Under the pieces are notes generated by a model, which was not told where the DNA came from, ran no database searches, and saw only the letters and a list, made by a program, of their open reading frames with translations. The translations under genes were made by a program, and so were the position numbers. A stretch of 64,000 nt of DNA from Sphingobium psychrophilum. Its GTDB lineage: Bacteria; Pseudomonadota; Alphaproteobacteria; Sphingomonadales; Sphingomonadaceae. The DNA lies in assembly GCF_012927105.1 (NCBI RefSeq), contig NZ_JABBFV010000001.1, forward strand, positions 186,001-250,000, given 5' to 3'. This document shows positions 26,475 through 34,848 of this stretch, piece by piece. How positions within the stretch are numbered: the stretch's first letter is position 1; the number at the start of each line of letters is the position of its first letter.

Positions 26475-27812
26475 TCAGATGATGTTCATGATAGAATCGA
26501 TCGTCTCTTTGGCGATCTGCAGGATTTTGGCGGAGGCCGAATAGGCCTGCTGGATGCGCAGCAGGTCGGCCGCTTCCATGTCCAGGTCGACGCCGCTCAC
26601 CGCTTCGCGCGCTGCGACCGCCTGGTCGTTGCGGCTGCTCGCCGTGTCATATTCCGCCTGGGTCGACGCCACCAAAGTCGCGTGGGACGCGATCAGCGTC
26701 GTCCAATTCTGCTCCACGCTGCCATTGCCCCGCAGAACGGAATTGACGGTCAGCAGATTGCCGTTGAGCGTCCCGTCCGACGAGCGGGTCGCCAGCTGGG
26801 CCGGATCGGTGATGAGCGCGGCGACGGTCGCGGCGCTGCCGCCATAGGACAGCAATGGGCTGCCCGCTGCGCCGCCGTCGGTCACGCCCTGCGCGTGCCA
26901 GGCGTTGATGTCGGTGACGAATTGTTCGGCCAGCGTGTCCAGATTTTCCCGACGGTCCGCCACGGTGCCGGCGGCGGAAAACAGGCCGCCCAGCGTGCCG
27001 TTGGCAGGCGCAGTCAACGCCGTGCCATCGGCCAGGCTCAGCGAAAGCCTGCCATCGGTGCCGGCGGCCATCGAAAGGCTGGTCGCGCTGTCGCCGGTAA
27101 CCAGCGTCTGCCCCCCGAAAATGATCTGCGCGCTGTCATGCGCGCCGAAGCTGACGGTGACGTTCAGATTTTCCGACAGCGTCTGCAACGCCGAATCGCG
27201 GCTGTCGAGCAACTGGGCATAAGCGGAGGTGCCGGGCTGCGCGCGCAGCAGGCTGTTATTGATGTCCGCCAGCGAGGCGAGCGAACGGTTGATCGTATCG
27301 ACTGACGATTGCGCCTCCGTGGCGACGCCGCTCGACACATTCTGAAGATCGGCGGATGTCTGGCTGAACGCTTGCGAAACCCGGCTGATGCTGTCGAGCG
27401 TGGTGACGCGCAGCGACGTATCGGTCGGGCTTGCCGCCAGCTTCTCCATATTCTGGAACATGCCCGTCATCAGCTGGCCGATGCCGGTGCCGGTGTCGTT
27501 CAGCGCGGTTTCTGCGTCGGTCAGCCAGCGCAGGCGGGCGGTCGAACTGCCCATCGCCATGCCGGTGTTGCGGACCGTGGCGTCGAGATAGGGGTCGGCC
27601 GCGCGGTTGATGCCGGCGACCTGCACGCCGCCGAAATTGGCGCGCGAGATATAGGTCGCCATCGTCGCGGTGGACGACCCGGATTCGATCGTCCGCACCG
27701 ATCGGCGTGCATAGCCGTCGGTGCTGGCATTGGCGATATTTTCGCCGATCGCGGCCATGGCCGCCCGATAGGCCTTGGTCCCCGAAGCGCCGATGATGAA
27801 GAGGTCGCTCAT
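26475..27812 (-). CDS. flgK: Hook-associated protein FlgK
   Basis: 445 residues. The N-terminal rod/hook motif (AYRAAMAAIGENIANASTDGYARR) and the C-terminal helix (SGVDLDMEAADLLRIQQAYSASAKIL) are the FlgK/axial-protein signatures. It forms the first hook-filament junction layer. It is short for FlgK (usually 450-550) but complete at both ends. The start overlaps the flgJ stop by 4 bases. Confidence 0.92.
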   Translation of the reverse strand: MSDLFIIGASGTKAYRAAMAAIGENIANASTDGYARRSVRTIESGSSTATMATYISRANFGGVQVAGINRAADPYLDATVRNTGMAMGSSTARLRWLTDAETALNDTGTGIGQLMTGMFQNMEKLAASPTDTSLRVTTLDSISRVSQAFSQTSADLQNVSSGVATEAQSSVDTINRSLASLADINNSLLRAQPGTSAYAQLLDSRDSALQTLSENLNVTVSFGAHDSAQIIFGGQTLVTGDSATSLSMAAGTDGRLSLSLADGTALTAPANGTLGGLFSAAGTVADRRENLDTLAEQFVTDINAWHAQGVTDGGAAGSPLLSYGGSAATVAALITDPAQLATRSSDGTLNGNLLTVNSVLRGNGSVEQNWTTLIASHATLVASTQAEYDTASSRNDQAVAAREAVSGVDLDMEAADLLRIQQAYSASAKILQIAKETIDSIMNII

Positions 27813-28135
27813 GCGCCCGTCGCCGCGGTCGAAGCGTCCGGCGTTGCAGGAGCGTCGCTCACCCGGTCGCCAAATTGTTTCAGCAGCAATTCGGCGATGC
27901 CCATCGCGCCCTTGCTGGCCATCGCATCGGCGGTGCGGGAATCAGCCATGTCGCGAAATTGCTGGGTCGCGGCGGAATCGTCGATGCCCTCGGCCAGGCT
28001 CGCCGACCGCATCGCGCCGATCATCTGGCGCAGGAAGACGGCCTCGAACTGCTGCGCCACTTTTTGCAGGGACGCCTTGTTCGATGTCCCCGCGCTGGCC
28101 GTGGCGGGGGAGGTTGTCGTCGCTACCTGCATCAC
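27809..28135 (-). CDS. flgJ: Rod-binding protein FlgJ, N-terminal domain only
   Basis: 108 residues with the rod-binding signature QFEAVFLRQMIGAMRSA and the end MGIAELLLKQFG. It lacks the C-terminal muramidase domain found in enterobacterial FlgJ; a separate transglycosylase gene in this cluster (36773) could supply that function. Overlaps flgI and flgK by 4 bases each. Confidence 0.88.
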   Translation of the reverse strand: MMQVATTTSPATASAGTSNKASLQKVAQQFEAVFLRQMIGAMRSASLAEGIDDSAATQQFRDMADSRTADAMASKGAMGIAELLLKQFGDRVSDAPATPDASTAATGA

Positions 28136-29277
28136 AGCACCACCAATTCGGCTTTCATCGCGCCCGCCTGTTTCAAGGCTTCGAGGATCGCGACCATATC
28201 CGCCGGGGAAGCCCCGATCGCATTGACCGCCTTGACTATATCGGCCAGCGACGCCCCACCTTTAAAATTAATCATCGGTTTTTTCTGTTCGTCGATGCTG
28301 ATGCTGGTCGATTGCTCCACCGCGGTCTGCCCCTGGCTGAAGGGCGCGGGCTGGGAAATGCGCGGACTTTCGTTGACGCTGACGGTCAATTTGCCGTGCG
28401 CCACCGCGGCCGGATGAATTTTCACCGCGCCATTGATGACGACGGTGCCGGTGCGCGCGTTGACGATCACCTTGGCCGGGGCATCGGCGGGCGAAATCTC
28501 GATATTCTCGATCATCCCCATCATCATGATGCGGTCTTCGGCGCCCGGCGCGGCGTCGATCGCGATCGATACGGCATCCATCGCGCGGGCGCGGCGGTCG
28601 CCAAAGGCATGGTTGACGCCGTCCGCGACGCGCAGCGCCGTGGTCAGGTCCGCTTCGGCCAGGTTGAACGTCAGCGTCGGCGCGGTGTCGAACCCGGTCG
28701 CGACCGCGCGTTCCACCGTCGCGCCGCCGGGGATGCGCCCGGCCGACGGGATGTTGACCGATACCTGGCTGCCATCGGCACCGGACACGCCCAGGCCGCC
28801 GACGGCCAGGTTGCCCTGCGCCATGCCGTAAATCTCGTTATCCGCGCCACGCAGCGGCGTCAGGATCAGCGTGCCGCCGCGCAGCGACTTGGACTTGCCC
28901 AGTGCCGACACCGTGACGTCCAGCCGCTGGCCAGGCTTGGCAAAGGCAGGCAGGTCGGCGGTGACAAGCACGGCCGCCGCGTTCTTGAGCGCCGGATTGA
29001 CGCCCTGCGGCAGGGTGAGGCCGAAGCGCGAGACGACGCCCTTCATGCCCTGCGTCGCATATTCGATGCTGTCATCGCCCGTGCCGGCGAGGCCAACGAC
29101 GATGCCGTATCCGGTCAACTGGTTGGGACGGACCCCCTGAAAGGTGCCCAGATCCTTGACCCGCTCGGCCTGGGCGGCGGGCGCGGCGACCAGCGCGCAC
29201 AGGGGCGCGAAGATCGGCAGGAGCAGGCGAAACAGCCGCAACAGGAGGGGGCGGATCATGGCGTTTGCGGCTTCCAT
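28132..29277 (-). CDS. flgI: Flagellar P-ring protein FlgI
   Basis: 381 residues with a signal peptide (RPLLLRLFRLLLPIFAPLCALVAAPAAQA) and mature start ERVKDLGTFQGVRPNQLTGY, the FlgI signature. It forms the periplasmic P ring around the rod. The first ATG (29277) overlaps the flgH stop (TGATG); a second ATG at 29259 directly starts the signal peptide. Confidence 0.94.
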   Translation of the reverse strand: MEAANAMIRPLLLRLFRLLLPIFAPLCALVAAPAAQAERVKDLGTFQGVRPNQLTGYGIVVGLAGTGDDSIEYATQGMKGVVSRFGLTLPQGVNPALKNAAAVLVTADLPAFAKPGQRLDVTVSALGKSKSLRGGTLILTPLRGADNEIYGMAQGNLAVGGLGVSGADGSQVSVNIPSAGRIPGGATVERAVATGFDTAPTLTFNLAEADLTTALRVADGVNHAFGDRRARAMDAVSIAIDAAPGAEDRIMMMGMIENIEISPADAPAKVIVNARTGTVVINGAVKIHPAAVAHGKLTVSVNESPRISQPAPFSQGQTAVEQSTSISIDEQKKPMINFKGGASLADIVKAVNAIGASPADMVAILEALKQAGAMKAELVVL

Positions 29278-29963
29278 CAGAAGGGGCTGATCGCGGAGAA
29301 GAAGCGCTGGAGCCAGCCCTGGCGGCTGGCATTGGCGATCTCGCCCTTGCCCTTGTAAATGATCTTGGCGTCGGCGACGCGGGTCGATGCGATGCGGTTG
29401 TCGGGTGCGATATCGGCCTGACGGACGAGGCCGCTGATCTGGATGAATTCGTCGCCGCGGTTGAGCGTCAGCGCCTTTTCACCCTTCACCAGCATCGTGC
29501 CGTTGGGATAGGTTGCCGCGATCGTCACGGTGATCTCGCCGCTCAGCGCGTTCGACTGGCTGGCATTGCCCTTGCCGGTGAAGCTGTTCTGGCCGCCGGC
29601 CGATACGTCGCTCGCGGAAAACAGCTTGGACAGGATGCCGGTGGTCGGCGGCGCGATGCCGATCGTTCCGTTGCGGGCGGTGTCGGCGCTCGTCGTCTTG
29701 CTCGCCTGGGTCCGTTCGACCAGGACGATGGTGATGATGTCGCCCACGCTGGTCGCGCGCGCACCGCTGGTCAGCGGGGTGTAGCCGGTCGACGCCTGGA
29801 ATATCGACCCGTTCGCCGGCGGGGCGACGGGCAGGGGGATGACGGTCGGCGCGTAGAAATCGCGCTCGATATCGCGCTTCTTCTGCTTGGCTGCGTCGGC
29901 GGGCGACGCGGCCAGCGCGATCAGCGAAATCGCGGCGATGGTGGCGTAGGAGAGGCGCATCAT
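29277..29963 (-). CDS. flgH: Flagellar L-ring protein FlgH, no lipobox
   Basis: 228 residues. The family core is clear: GSIFQASTGYTPLTSGARATS, VGDIITIVLVERTQASK and the C-terminal QISGLVRQADIAPDNRIAST. A signal peptide (TIAAISLIALAASPADA) is present, but no Cys follows it, and the protein has no Cys at all. FlgH is normally a lipoprotein. It forms the outer-membrane L ring. Confidence 0.93.
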   Translation of the reverse strand: MMRLSYATIAAISLIALAASPADAAKQKKRDIERDFYAPTVIPLPVAPPANGSIFQASTGYTPLTSGARATSVGDIITIVLVERTQASKTTSADTARNGTIGIAPPTTGILSKLFSASDVSAGGQNSFTGKGNASQSNALSGEITVTIAATYPNGTMLVKGEKALTLNRGDEFIQISGLVRQADIAPDNRIASTRVADAKIIYKGKGEIANASRQGWLQRFFSAISPF

Positions 29964-29969
29964 CTGGCC

Positions 29970-30758
29970 TTAGATATTCTGGTTGACATATTGGAGCATC
30001 TCGTCGGTCGCCTTGATCATCTTGCTGTTGACCTCATAGGCGCGCTGGGTTTCGATCATGTCGACCAGCTCTTCCACGATGTTGACGTTCGATGTTTCCA
30101 GATAGCCCGACCGCATCAGGCCGCGGCCTTCCAGGCCCGCGACGCCGACCTGCGGCACGCCGCTCGCGGCGCTTTCGGTCAGCAGGTTGCCGCCGATGGA
30201 GGTCAGGCCCGCCGGGTTCATGAAGGTGGCGATTTCGATCTGGCCCAGATTGCTCGGCGCGCTTTCGCCCTGCAACGTCGCGGTCACGGTGCCGTCATTG
30301 CCGATCGCCACCGACGTCGCGCCCTGCGGCACGGTGATTTGCGGGATCAGCGGCAGGCCGTCGCTGGTGACGACGGTGCCTTCGGCGGTGACGCTGAAAT
30401 TGCCGGCGCGGCTATAGGCGATGGAGCCGTCGGGCTGCTGCACCTGAAAATAGCCCGAACCCTCGATCGCGATATCCAGCACATTGTTGGTCTGGTTCAG
30501 CGTGCCCTGAGTGTTGATCTTGCTCGTGCCCTGCAACGCGACGCCGGAGCCGAGATTGAGGCCGGTGGCGAACTTGTTCTCGCTGTCCGAATTGGAACCG
30601 GCCTGGATGATCTGCTGATAGGCCAGCGTCTCGAAATCGGCGCGGTCCTTCTTGAAACCGGTCGTGTTGACGTTCGCCAGATTGTTGGCGATCACGCGCA
30701 TCTTCGTGTTCTGCGCGTCGAGGCCAGTGCGGGCGACATGAAGGGCGGCGTTGCTCAT
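29970..30758 (-). CDS. flgG: Distal rod protein FlgG
   Basis: 262 residues. The N-terminal LHVARTGLDAQNTKMRVIAN with NLANVNTTGFKKDRADFETL and the C-terminal VNIVEELVDMIETQRAYEVN are FlgG signatures. It forms the distal rod. It is the first gene of the flgG-H-I-J-K-L operon, with a sigma-54 promoter about 50 bases upstream. Confidence 0.95.
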   Translation of the reverse strand: MSNAALHVARTGLDAQNTKMRVIANNLANVNTTGFKKDRADFETLAYQQIIQAGSNSDSENKFATGLNLGSGVALQGTSKINTQGTLNQTNNVLDIAIEGSGYFQVQQPDGSIAYSRAGNFSVTAEGTVVTSDGLPLIPQITVPQGATSVAIGNDGTVTATLQGESAPSNLGQIEIATFMNPAGLTSIGGNLLTESAASGVPQVGVAGLEGRGLMRSGYLETSNVNIVEELVDMIETQRAYEVNSKMIKATDEMLQYVNQNI

Positions 30759-30808
30759 CGTTCATTTCTCCGTGGCGCATCCCCGAAGGGTGCTCGTGCA
30801 TCAATCAC

Positions 30809-30825
30809 AGCAAGATGCGTGCCAA
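30809..30825 (-). promoter_or_regulatory. Predicted sigma-54 promoter of flgG operon
   Basis: On the minus strand TTGGCACGCATCTTGCT, an exact fit to TTGGCAC-N5-TTGCT with the GG and GC elements 12 bases apart. It overlaps the end region of flgF and is placed about 50 bases before flgG. Confidence 0.88.
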
Positions 30826-30827
30826 AA

Positions 30828-31571
30828 TTAACCATCCAGTTTCATGAGCGATGCGCCGCCGTCGTCCATCTGCTTGGCGGTATCGATCATCTTCACCTGG
30901 GTTTCCCAAGCGCGGCTGGCTTCGATCATCTGGACCAGCGCCTGCGTCGCATTGACGTTCGATCCTTCGACCGAACCCGATGTGACGGTCGCCAGCGGAT
31001 CGGACGGCAACGCGCCGCCATTGACTTCGCGAAACAGGTCGTCGGTGCCCTTGGCGATGCTGGAGCCGGCCGCATTGACGAGCTTCAGCTTATCGACCTG
31101 CTGCGGGTTGGCCGGGTCGCCGCCTTGGGGCACGCCCCAGATACTGCCGTCCTTGGCGATGGAAACACTGTCCATTTGGGGCAGGGTGATCGGGCCGCCT
31201 TCACCCAGCACGGCCAGGCCGTCGCCGGTGGTCAGCAGGCCGCTGTCGGTGATTTTCAGGTCGCCGCGGCGCGTATAGGCTTCGCTGCCATCGGTGGCCT
31301 GAACGGCGAGCAGAGCATCGCCGTTCATCGCCACGTCCAGCGGATTGCCGGTTTCGGTAACCGCGCCCTGCGCCATGTCGGCCGCGATCACCTGTTCCGA
31401 CGCTTGCGCGCGGGTGTCGAAAGTGTCGCCCTTGATCCAGCGCGTCTCGGCATTGGCGATCTCGGCGCGAAAGCCGACGGTATTGACGTTCGCGAGGTTG
31501 TTCGCGACCGCCGTCTGCCGCGCCATCGCGCCGCGCATCGCGGTAAGTGCCGTATTGACGAGCCGATCCAT
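30828..31571 (-). CDS. flgF: Proximal rod protein FlgF
   Basis: 247 residues. The N-terminus LVNTALTAMRGAMARQTAVA with NNLANVNTVGFRAEIANAET and the C-terminus VNATQALVQMIEASRAWETQ are typical of FlgF. It forms the proximal rod and ends the flgB-C-D-E-F operon. Confidence 0.92.
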   Translation of the reverse strand: MDRLVNTALTAMRGAMARQTAVANNLANVNTVGFRAEIANAETRWIKGDTFDTRAQASEQVIAADMAQGAVTETGNPLDVAMNGDALLAVQATDGSEAYTRRGDLKITDSGLLTTGDGLAVLGEGGPITLPQMDSVSIAKDGSIWGVPQGGDPANPQQVDKLKLVNAAGSSIAKGTDDLFREVNGGALPSDPLATVTSGSVEGSNVNATQALVQMIEASRAWETQVKMIDTAKQMDDGGASLMKLDG

Positions 31572-31600
31572 GGGCTGAGCCTTCTATCCTGAGCTTGGTT

Positions 31601-32443
31601 TTAAGTGCGCAGGTTGACGATGGTCGTGGTCAGCGTGTTCGCCGCCTCGATCGCCTTGCTGTTCGCCTGGAAATTGCGCTGCGCCGCGATCAGGTTCACC
31701 AGTTCGTCGGTGATGTCGACGTTGGAGCGTTCGAGCATGCCGCTGTTTACCGAGCCGAACATGCCCTGATTGGCGGTGCCCAGGATCGGCGAACCGCTGG
31801 CGACGGTCGACGTCCAGTGGGCGTCGCCCTCCTGCCGCAAACCTTCCTGGCTGTTGAAGGACGCCATGGCGACCTGGCCCAGATAGACGGTGCTGCCGTC
31901 GGCATAGACGGCCGATACCATACCCTTTTTGTCCACGCCCACGCTGGTCAGCTGCGCGCCGGTGGCGGTGCCGTCAAAGGTGTTGGGGATCTGGAGGTCG
32001 GTCAGGTTGGCCGGGGTTGCGCTGGTGGGATCGACGGTCGTCGCGCCGGTGGTCGGATCGACGGCGAACACCTGGATGCGCGCGCCGGTCGTGTCGACGG
32101 CATAGCGGTCGTCATCGACGGCGAAGGCGCCGTTACGGGTGTAGCTGATATTTCCGTCTTCGCCCTTGACCGTGAAATAGCCTTCGCCGGTGATGGCGAG
32201 GTCGAGCGTCTTGTCGGTGGTTTCCAGCGTGCCTTGCGTGAACTGCTGGGCGACGCCCTGCACACGCACGCCCTGGCCGGCGACCTGGCTGGTGGTCTGC
32301 ATCGGCGCGGCGGCGAAGATGTCGCCGAACTGCGCCTTGCTCTTCTTGAACGCGGTCGAACTGACGTTGGCGACGTTGTTCGAAATGGTCGATAGGTCGG
32401 TCTGCGATGCTTTCAGACCCGACAGGGAGATATAGAAGGACAT
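31601..32443 (-). CDS. flgE: Flagellar hook protein FlgE, minimal form
   Basis: 280 residues, much shorter than the about 400-residue Salmonella hook protein. Both terminal cores are intact: SFYISLSGLKASQTDLSTIS with VSSTAFKKSKAQFGDIF, and VDITDELVNLIAAQRNFQAN with AIEAANTLTTTIVNL. The central D2 region is reduced. Order in the operon (after flgD) supports the FlgE call over a second FlgG-like protein. Confidence 0.88.
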   Translation of the reverse strand: MSFYISLSGLKASQTDLSTISNNVANVSSTAFKKSKAQFGDIFAAAPMQTTSQVAGQGVRVQGVAQQFTQGTLETTDKTLDLAITGEGYFTVKGEDGNISYTRNGAFAVDDDRYAVDTTGARIQVFAVDPTTGATTVDPTSATPANLTDLQIPNTFDGTATGAQLTSVGVDKKGMVSAVYADGSTVYLGQVAMASFNSQEGLRQEGDAHWTSTVASGSPILGTANQGMFGSVNSGMLERSNVDITDELVNLIAAQRNFQANSKAIEAANTLTTTIVNLRT

Positions 32444-32488
32444 GGCGTTACTCCTTGGGTGAAAAGGATGAGTGAAAAAGGGTAGGGT

Positions 32489-33145
32489 TTACATCAGGCT
32501 GATCGCGTCGGACGGGCTGTAGCTGCCGAGCGCGGTGATGAGTTTGGAGGAGGAACCGTCGGCGGGTGACTGGACGGCGGCGATGGTGGCCCAGGTCGCG
32601 ACCTTGGTGGGGGTCGCCCCATTGACCTTGACCTGCAAGGCGGCGGTTGAGACGGTTTCGCCCGCGTCATCCTTGCCGTCCCAATAGAAAGTGACGTCGC
32701 CGGCGGCCTGCGATCCCATGTCGATGGTCTTGACCACATTGCCGCTGCTATCGACCAGGTCGATGGTCGCGCCTTCGGTCGCGGCGGGCAGGGTGATCTG
32801 GCCGGCATAAGTGCCTGTCGCGTCGGGCGCGGCGATATTGCTCTGCACTAGCATCGACTTGCCGATCCAGCTGGCCGCATCGCCCAGCCGCGTGCCGGTC
32901 AGCTCGCTCGCCAGGCTTTTGAGAGTCTGGTTCATTTCCGCGATGCCGGACGAATTGGTGATGGTCGCCATCTGCGACACCATCTGGGCGTTATCGACCG
33001 GTTCGAACGGGTCTTGATACTGCATCTGCGCGGTCAGCAGCGTCAGGAAGCTCGACTGGCCCATCTCTGCGCTGCCGGTGCCGACGATCGCCTTGGGATT
33101 ATAGACCGACAGGCCAGCGCTGTCGGTTGCGGTGGTCGTCGTCAT
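32489..33145 (-). CDS. flgD: Hook cap / hook assembly protein FlgD
   Basis: 218 residues. The conserved N-terminal scaffold region is MGQSSFLTLLTAQMQYQDPF followed by EPVDNAQMVSQMATITNSSG. A FlgD Ig-like domain follows (FYWDGKDDAGETVS). It caps the growing hook. The start overlaps the flgC stop by 4 bases. Confidence 0.93.
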   Translation of the reverse strand: MTTTTATDSAGLSVYNPKAIVGTGSAEMGQSSFLTLLTAQMQYQDPFEPVDNAQMVSQMATITNSSGIAEMNQTLKSLASELTGTRLGDAASWIGKSMLVQSNIAAPDATGTYAGQITLPAATEGATIDLVDSSGNVVKTIDMGSQAAGDVTFYWDGKDDAGETVSTAALQVKVNGATPTKVATWATIAAVQSPADGSSSKLITALGSYSPSDAISLM

Positions 33146-33558
33146 TTGCCGATCCTTATGGTTTCGAGCATCAGGGATTTGGCGGTGTTGAGCACCTGCA
33201 CATTATTTTGATACATGCGCGCGGTCTCGATCATGTCGACCAGCTCGGCATTGCCATCCACCGCGGCTTCCCACACATCGCCATTGGCATCCGCCAGCGG
33301 ATGATTGGGATCGTGGCGCTTGGTCGGCTCGGCGCTGGTGGTGACGACATTCTTGACCTTGACGGTCGACACGCCGGGCGTGTCGGTCACGGATTCGAAC
33401 ACCGGCTTGATCGCGCGATAGGCTTCCGCGGCGCTGCCGGTGACATTGCCGGCGTTCGCCATATTGGACGCGGTGGCGTTCAAACGCACCAGTTGCGCAC
33501 TCATGGCGCGGCCGGCAATGTCGAAGATGTTCATGGGGGTGGAACCACTCATGCTCAT
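33142..33558 (-). CDS. flgC: Proximal rod protein FlgC
   Basis: 138 residues. The core begins MNIFDIAGRAMSAQLVRLNA with TASNMANAG and ends with AELVDMIETARMYQNNVQVL. The ATG at 33558 overlaps the flgB stop (ATGA) and is preceded by AAGGGTGA; an ATG 24 bases downstream starts the conserved region but has no ribosome site. Confidence 0.92.
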   Translation of the reverse strand: MSMSGSTPMNIFDIAGRAMSAQLVRLNATASNMANAGNVTGSAAEAYRAIKPVFESVTDTPGVSTVKVKNVVTTSAEPTKRHDPNHPLADANGDVWEAAVDGNAELVDMIETARMYQNNVQVLNTAKSLMLETIRIGK

Positions 33559-33923
33559 TCACCCTTCAGCGCACGGTTGATGGTATTGATGCGACCCTCC
33601 AGAAAGGAGAGGGTCGTGCGATATTTGACGGCATTTTCCGCAAACAGCGTCTGTTCGGTGCTCAGTTCGACGGTGTTGCCGTCCAGGCTGGGCTGCAACG
33701 GCACGCGATAGCCCATCGCATCGTCGGCGGCCTGCAGCACGTCGGTTGCGCTGCTGCCGACGCGGGTCGTCGCTTCCTTCAGCGCGGCCTCGAAATCGAT
33801 GTCGCGCGCCTTGTAGCCAGGCGTGGAGGCGTTGGCGATGTTGGATGCGAGCAGGGACAGGCGTTGCGAACGCAGCGCCAGCGCCTTCCCATGTATCCCG
33901 AAGAGATTGTCTTCCACCGACAT
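33555..33923 (-). CDS. flgB: Proximal rod protein FlgB
   Basis: 122 residues: MSVEDNLFGIHGKALALRSQ with LASNIANASTPGYKARDIDF, and a C-terminus ENAVKYRTTLSFLEGRINTI. The open frame extends far upstream, but that part lacks FlgB character and is antisense to a real gene; ATG 33923 is the family start. First gene of the flgB-C-D-E-F operon, about 75 bases from a predicted sigma-54 start site. Confidence 0.93.
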   Translation of the reverse strand: MSVEDNLFGIHGKALALRSQRLSLLASNIANASTPGYKARDIDFEAALKEATTRVGSSATDVLQAADDAMGYRVPLQPSLDGNTVELSTEQTLFAENAVKYRTTLSFLEGRINTINRALKGE

Positions 33924-34007
33924 TGTCAAATTCGCTCTAAAAGTTTTGCGTCCCCCGCCGTTCTGACACCTGATGGCGTCTCCTGCGGGTGATCCAGCCT
34001 GGAGATC

Positions 34008-34024
34008 AGCAAGAGCCGTGCCAA
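34008..34024 (-). promoter_or_regulatory. Predicted sigma-54 promoter of flgB operon
   Basis: On the minus strand TTGGCACGGCTCTTGCT, an exact TTGGCAC-N5-TTGCT match. An inverted repeat CGGCAAAT...TTTGCCG lies about 75-90 bases upstream (34098-34113) and could be an enhancer site. Confidence 0.88.
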
Positions 34025-34179
34025 TTTGCGTGGGTGACGCATCGGCAGCGCGGACAATCGCGGAAAACCAGGCTTTTCGTGGGGGAGGCGGCAAGGGCGG
34101 CAAATTTTTGCCGGTCGGCGGCAGGGCGTTGCCGCCGTCGGACGAGACGACAAGCGATAGGGTAAGGGAACGGGCGTTC

Positions 34180-34848
34180 ATGATCGCGATTATCGGCCAT
34201 TTGTTCGATCCATTGACCCTAGCGGCGATGCTGGGCGGGATCGCTTTGGTGGCGCTGTTCCAGAATGGCGTCGGGGCGGTGGGTCGCGCTATTACGGCGC
34301 TGCATCCGCTGATGACGGCCGATCCGGCGCGCGATCGTGATGCCGCGCGGGCGGCGATGCTGAAGATCGACCAGGTGGCGCAATTGCGCGGCCTGTCGTG
34401 CACCGATCGGGTGAAGACCGCCAACCCCTTCCTTACCGAAGCCGCGCGCAAGCTCGCCAATAGCGAGCGCGCTGATATGTTCGAACTCTGGGCGGCGCAA
34501 GCGCTGGCCGACCGGGCGCAGCGCCATGGCGCGGTCCACAAGGCTTGGCTGTCGATCGCCGACGCCGCGCCCGCGCTGGGCATGGCCGGCACGATCATCG
34601 GCCTGGTCGGCATGTTCGCCGCCATGGACGATCCGGCTGCGCTTGGTCCCGCCATGGCGCTCGCACTGCTCACCACCTTCTATGGCGTCGTCGTCGCCAA
34701 TCTTCTCGCCGCGCCGATCGCCGCGCGCTTGTCCGACCTGTCCGAACGCGAACTGGCCTGGCAGCGGGAAGTGGCCGACCGGATGCTGGGAATCGCCCGC
34801 CGCGAAAATGCACCTTTGCGCCGCGCCGCGATCCGCGAAGTCGCATGA
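34180..34848 (+). CDS. MotA/ExbB/TolQ-type channel subunit, second stator
   Basis: 222 residues. One N-terminal membrane segment (PLTLAAMLGGIALVALFQNG) and then the conserved MotA/TolQ pair (APALGMAGTIIGLVGMFAAM and GPAMALALLTTFYGVVVANLL), so three segments rather than the four of MotA. The TTFYGVVVANLLAAPIA motif is MotA-like. The ATG at 34180 starts just before the first membrane segment; the longer upstream frame is not protein-like. It overlaps the MotB-like gene by 4 bases. Distinct from motA at 24623. Confidence 0.85.
   Translation: MIAIIGHLFDPLTLAAMLGGIALVALFQNGVGAVGRAITALHPLMTADPARDRDAARAAMLKIDQVAQLRGLSCTDRVKTANPFLTEAARKLANSERADMFELWAAQALADRAQRHGAVHKAWLSIADAAPALGMAGTIIGLVGMFAAMDDPAALGPAMALALLTTFYGVVVANLLAAPIAARLSDLSERELAWQREVADRMLGIARRENAPLRRAAIREVA

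Noticed and set aside
29265-31592. 775-codon plus-strand frame across flgH, flgG and flgF
   Set aside because: It spans three well-supported minus-strand genes and their gaps and has no protein-like pattern.
34098-34113. A sigma-54 promoter for the second stator pair
   Set aside because: CGGCAAATTTTTGCC resembles one, but the GG-GC spacing is 11 rather than 12 and the TTGGCAC element is missing.
33924-34676. 250-codon N-terminal extension of flgB
   Set aside because: It is antisense to the MotA-like gene, crosses the sigma-54 promoter, and the FlgB family starts at MSVEDNLFG.
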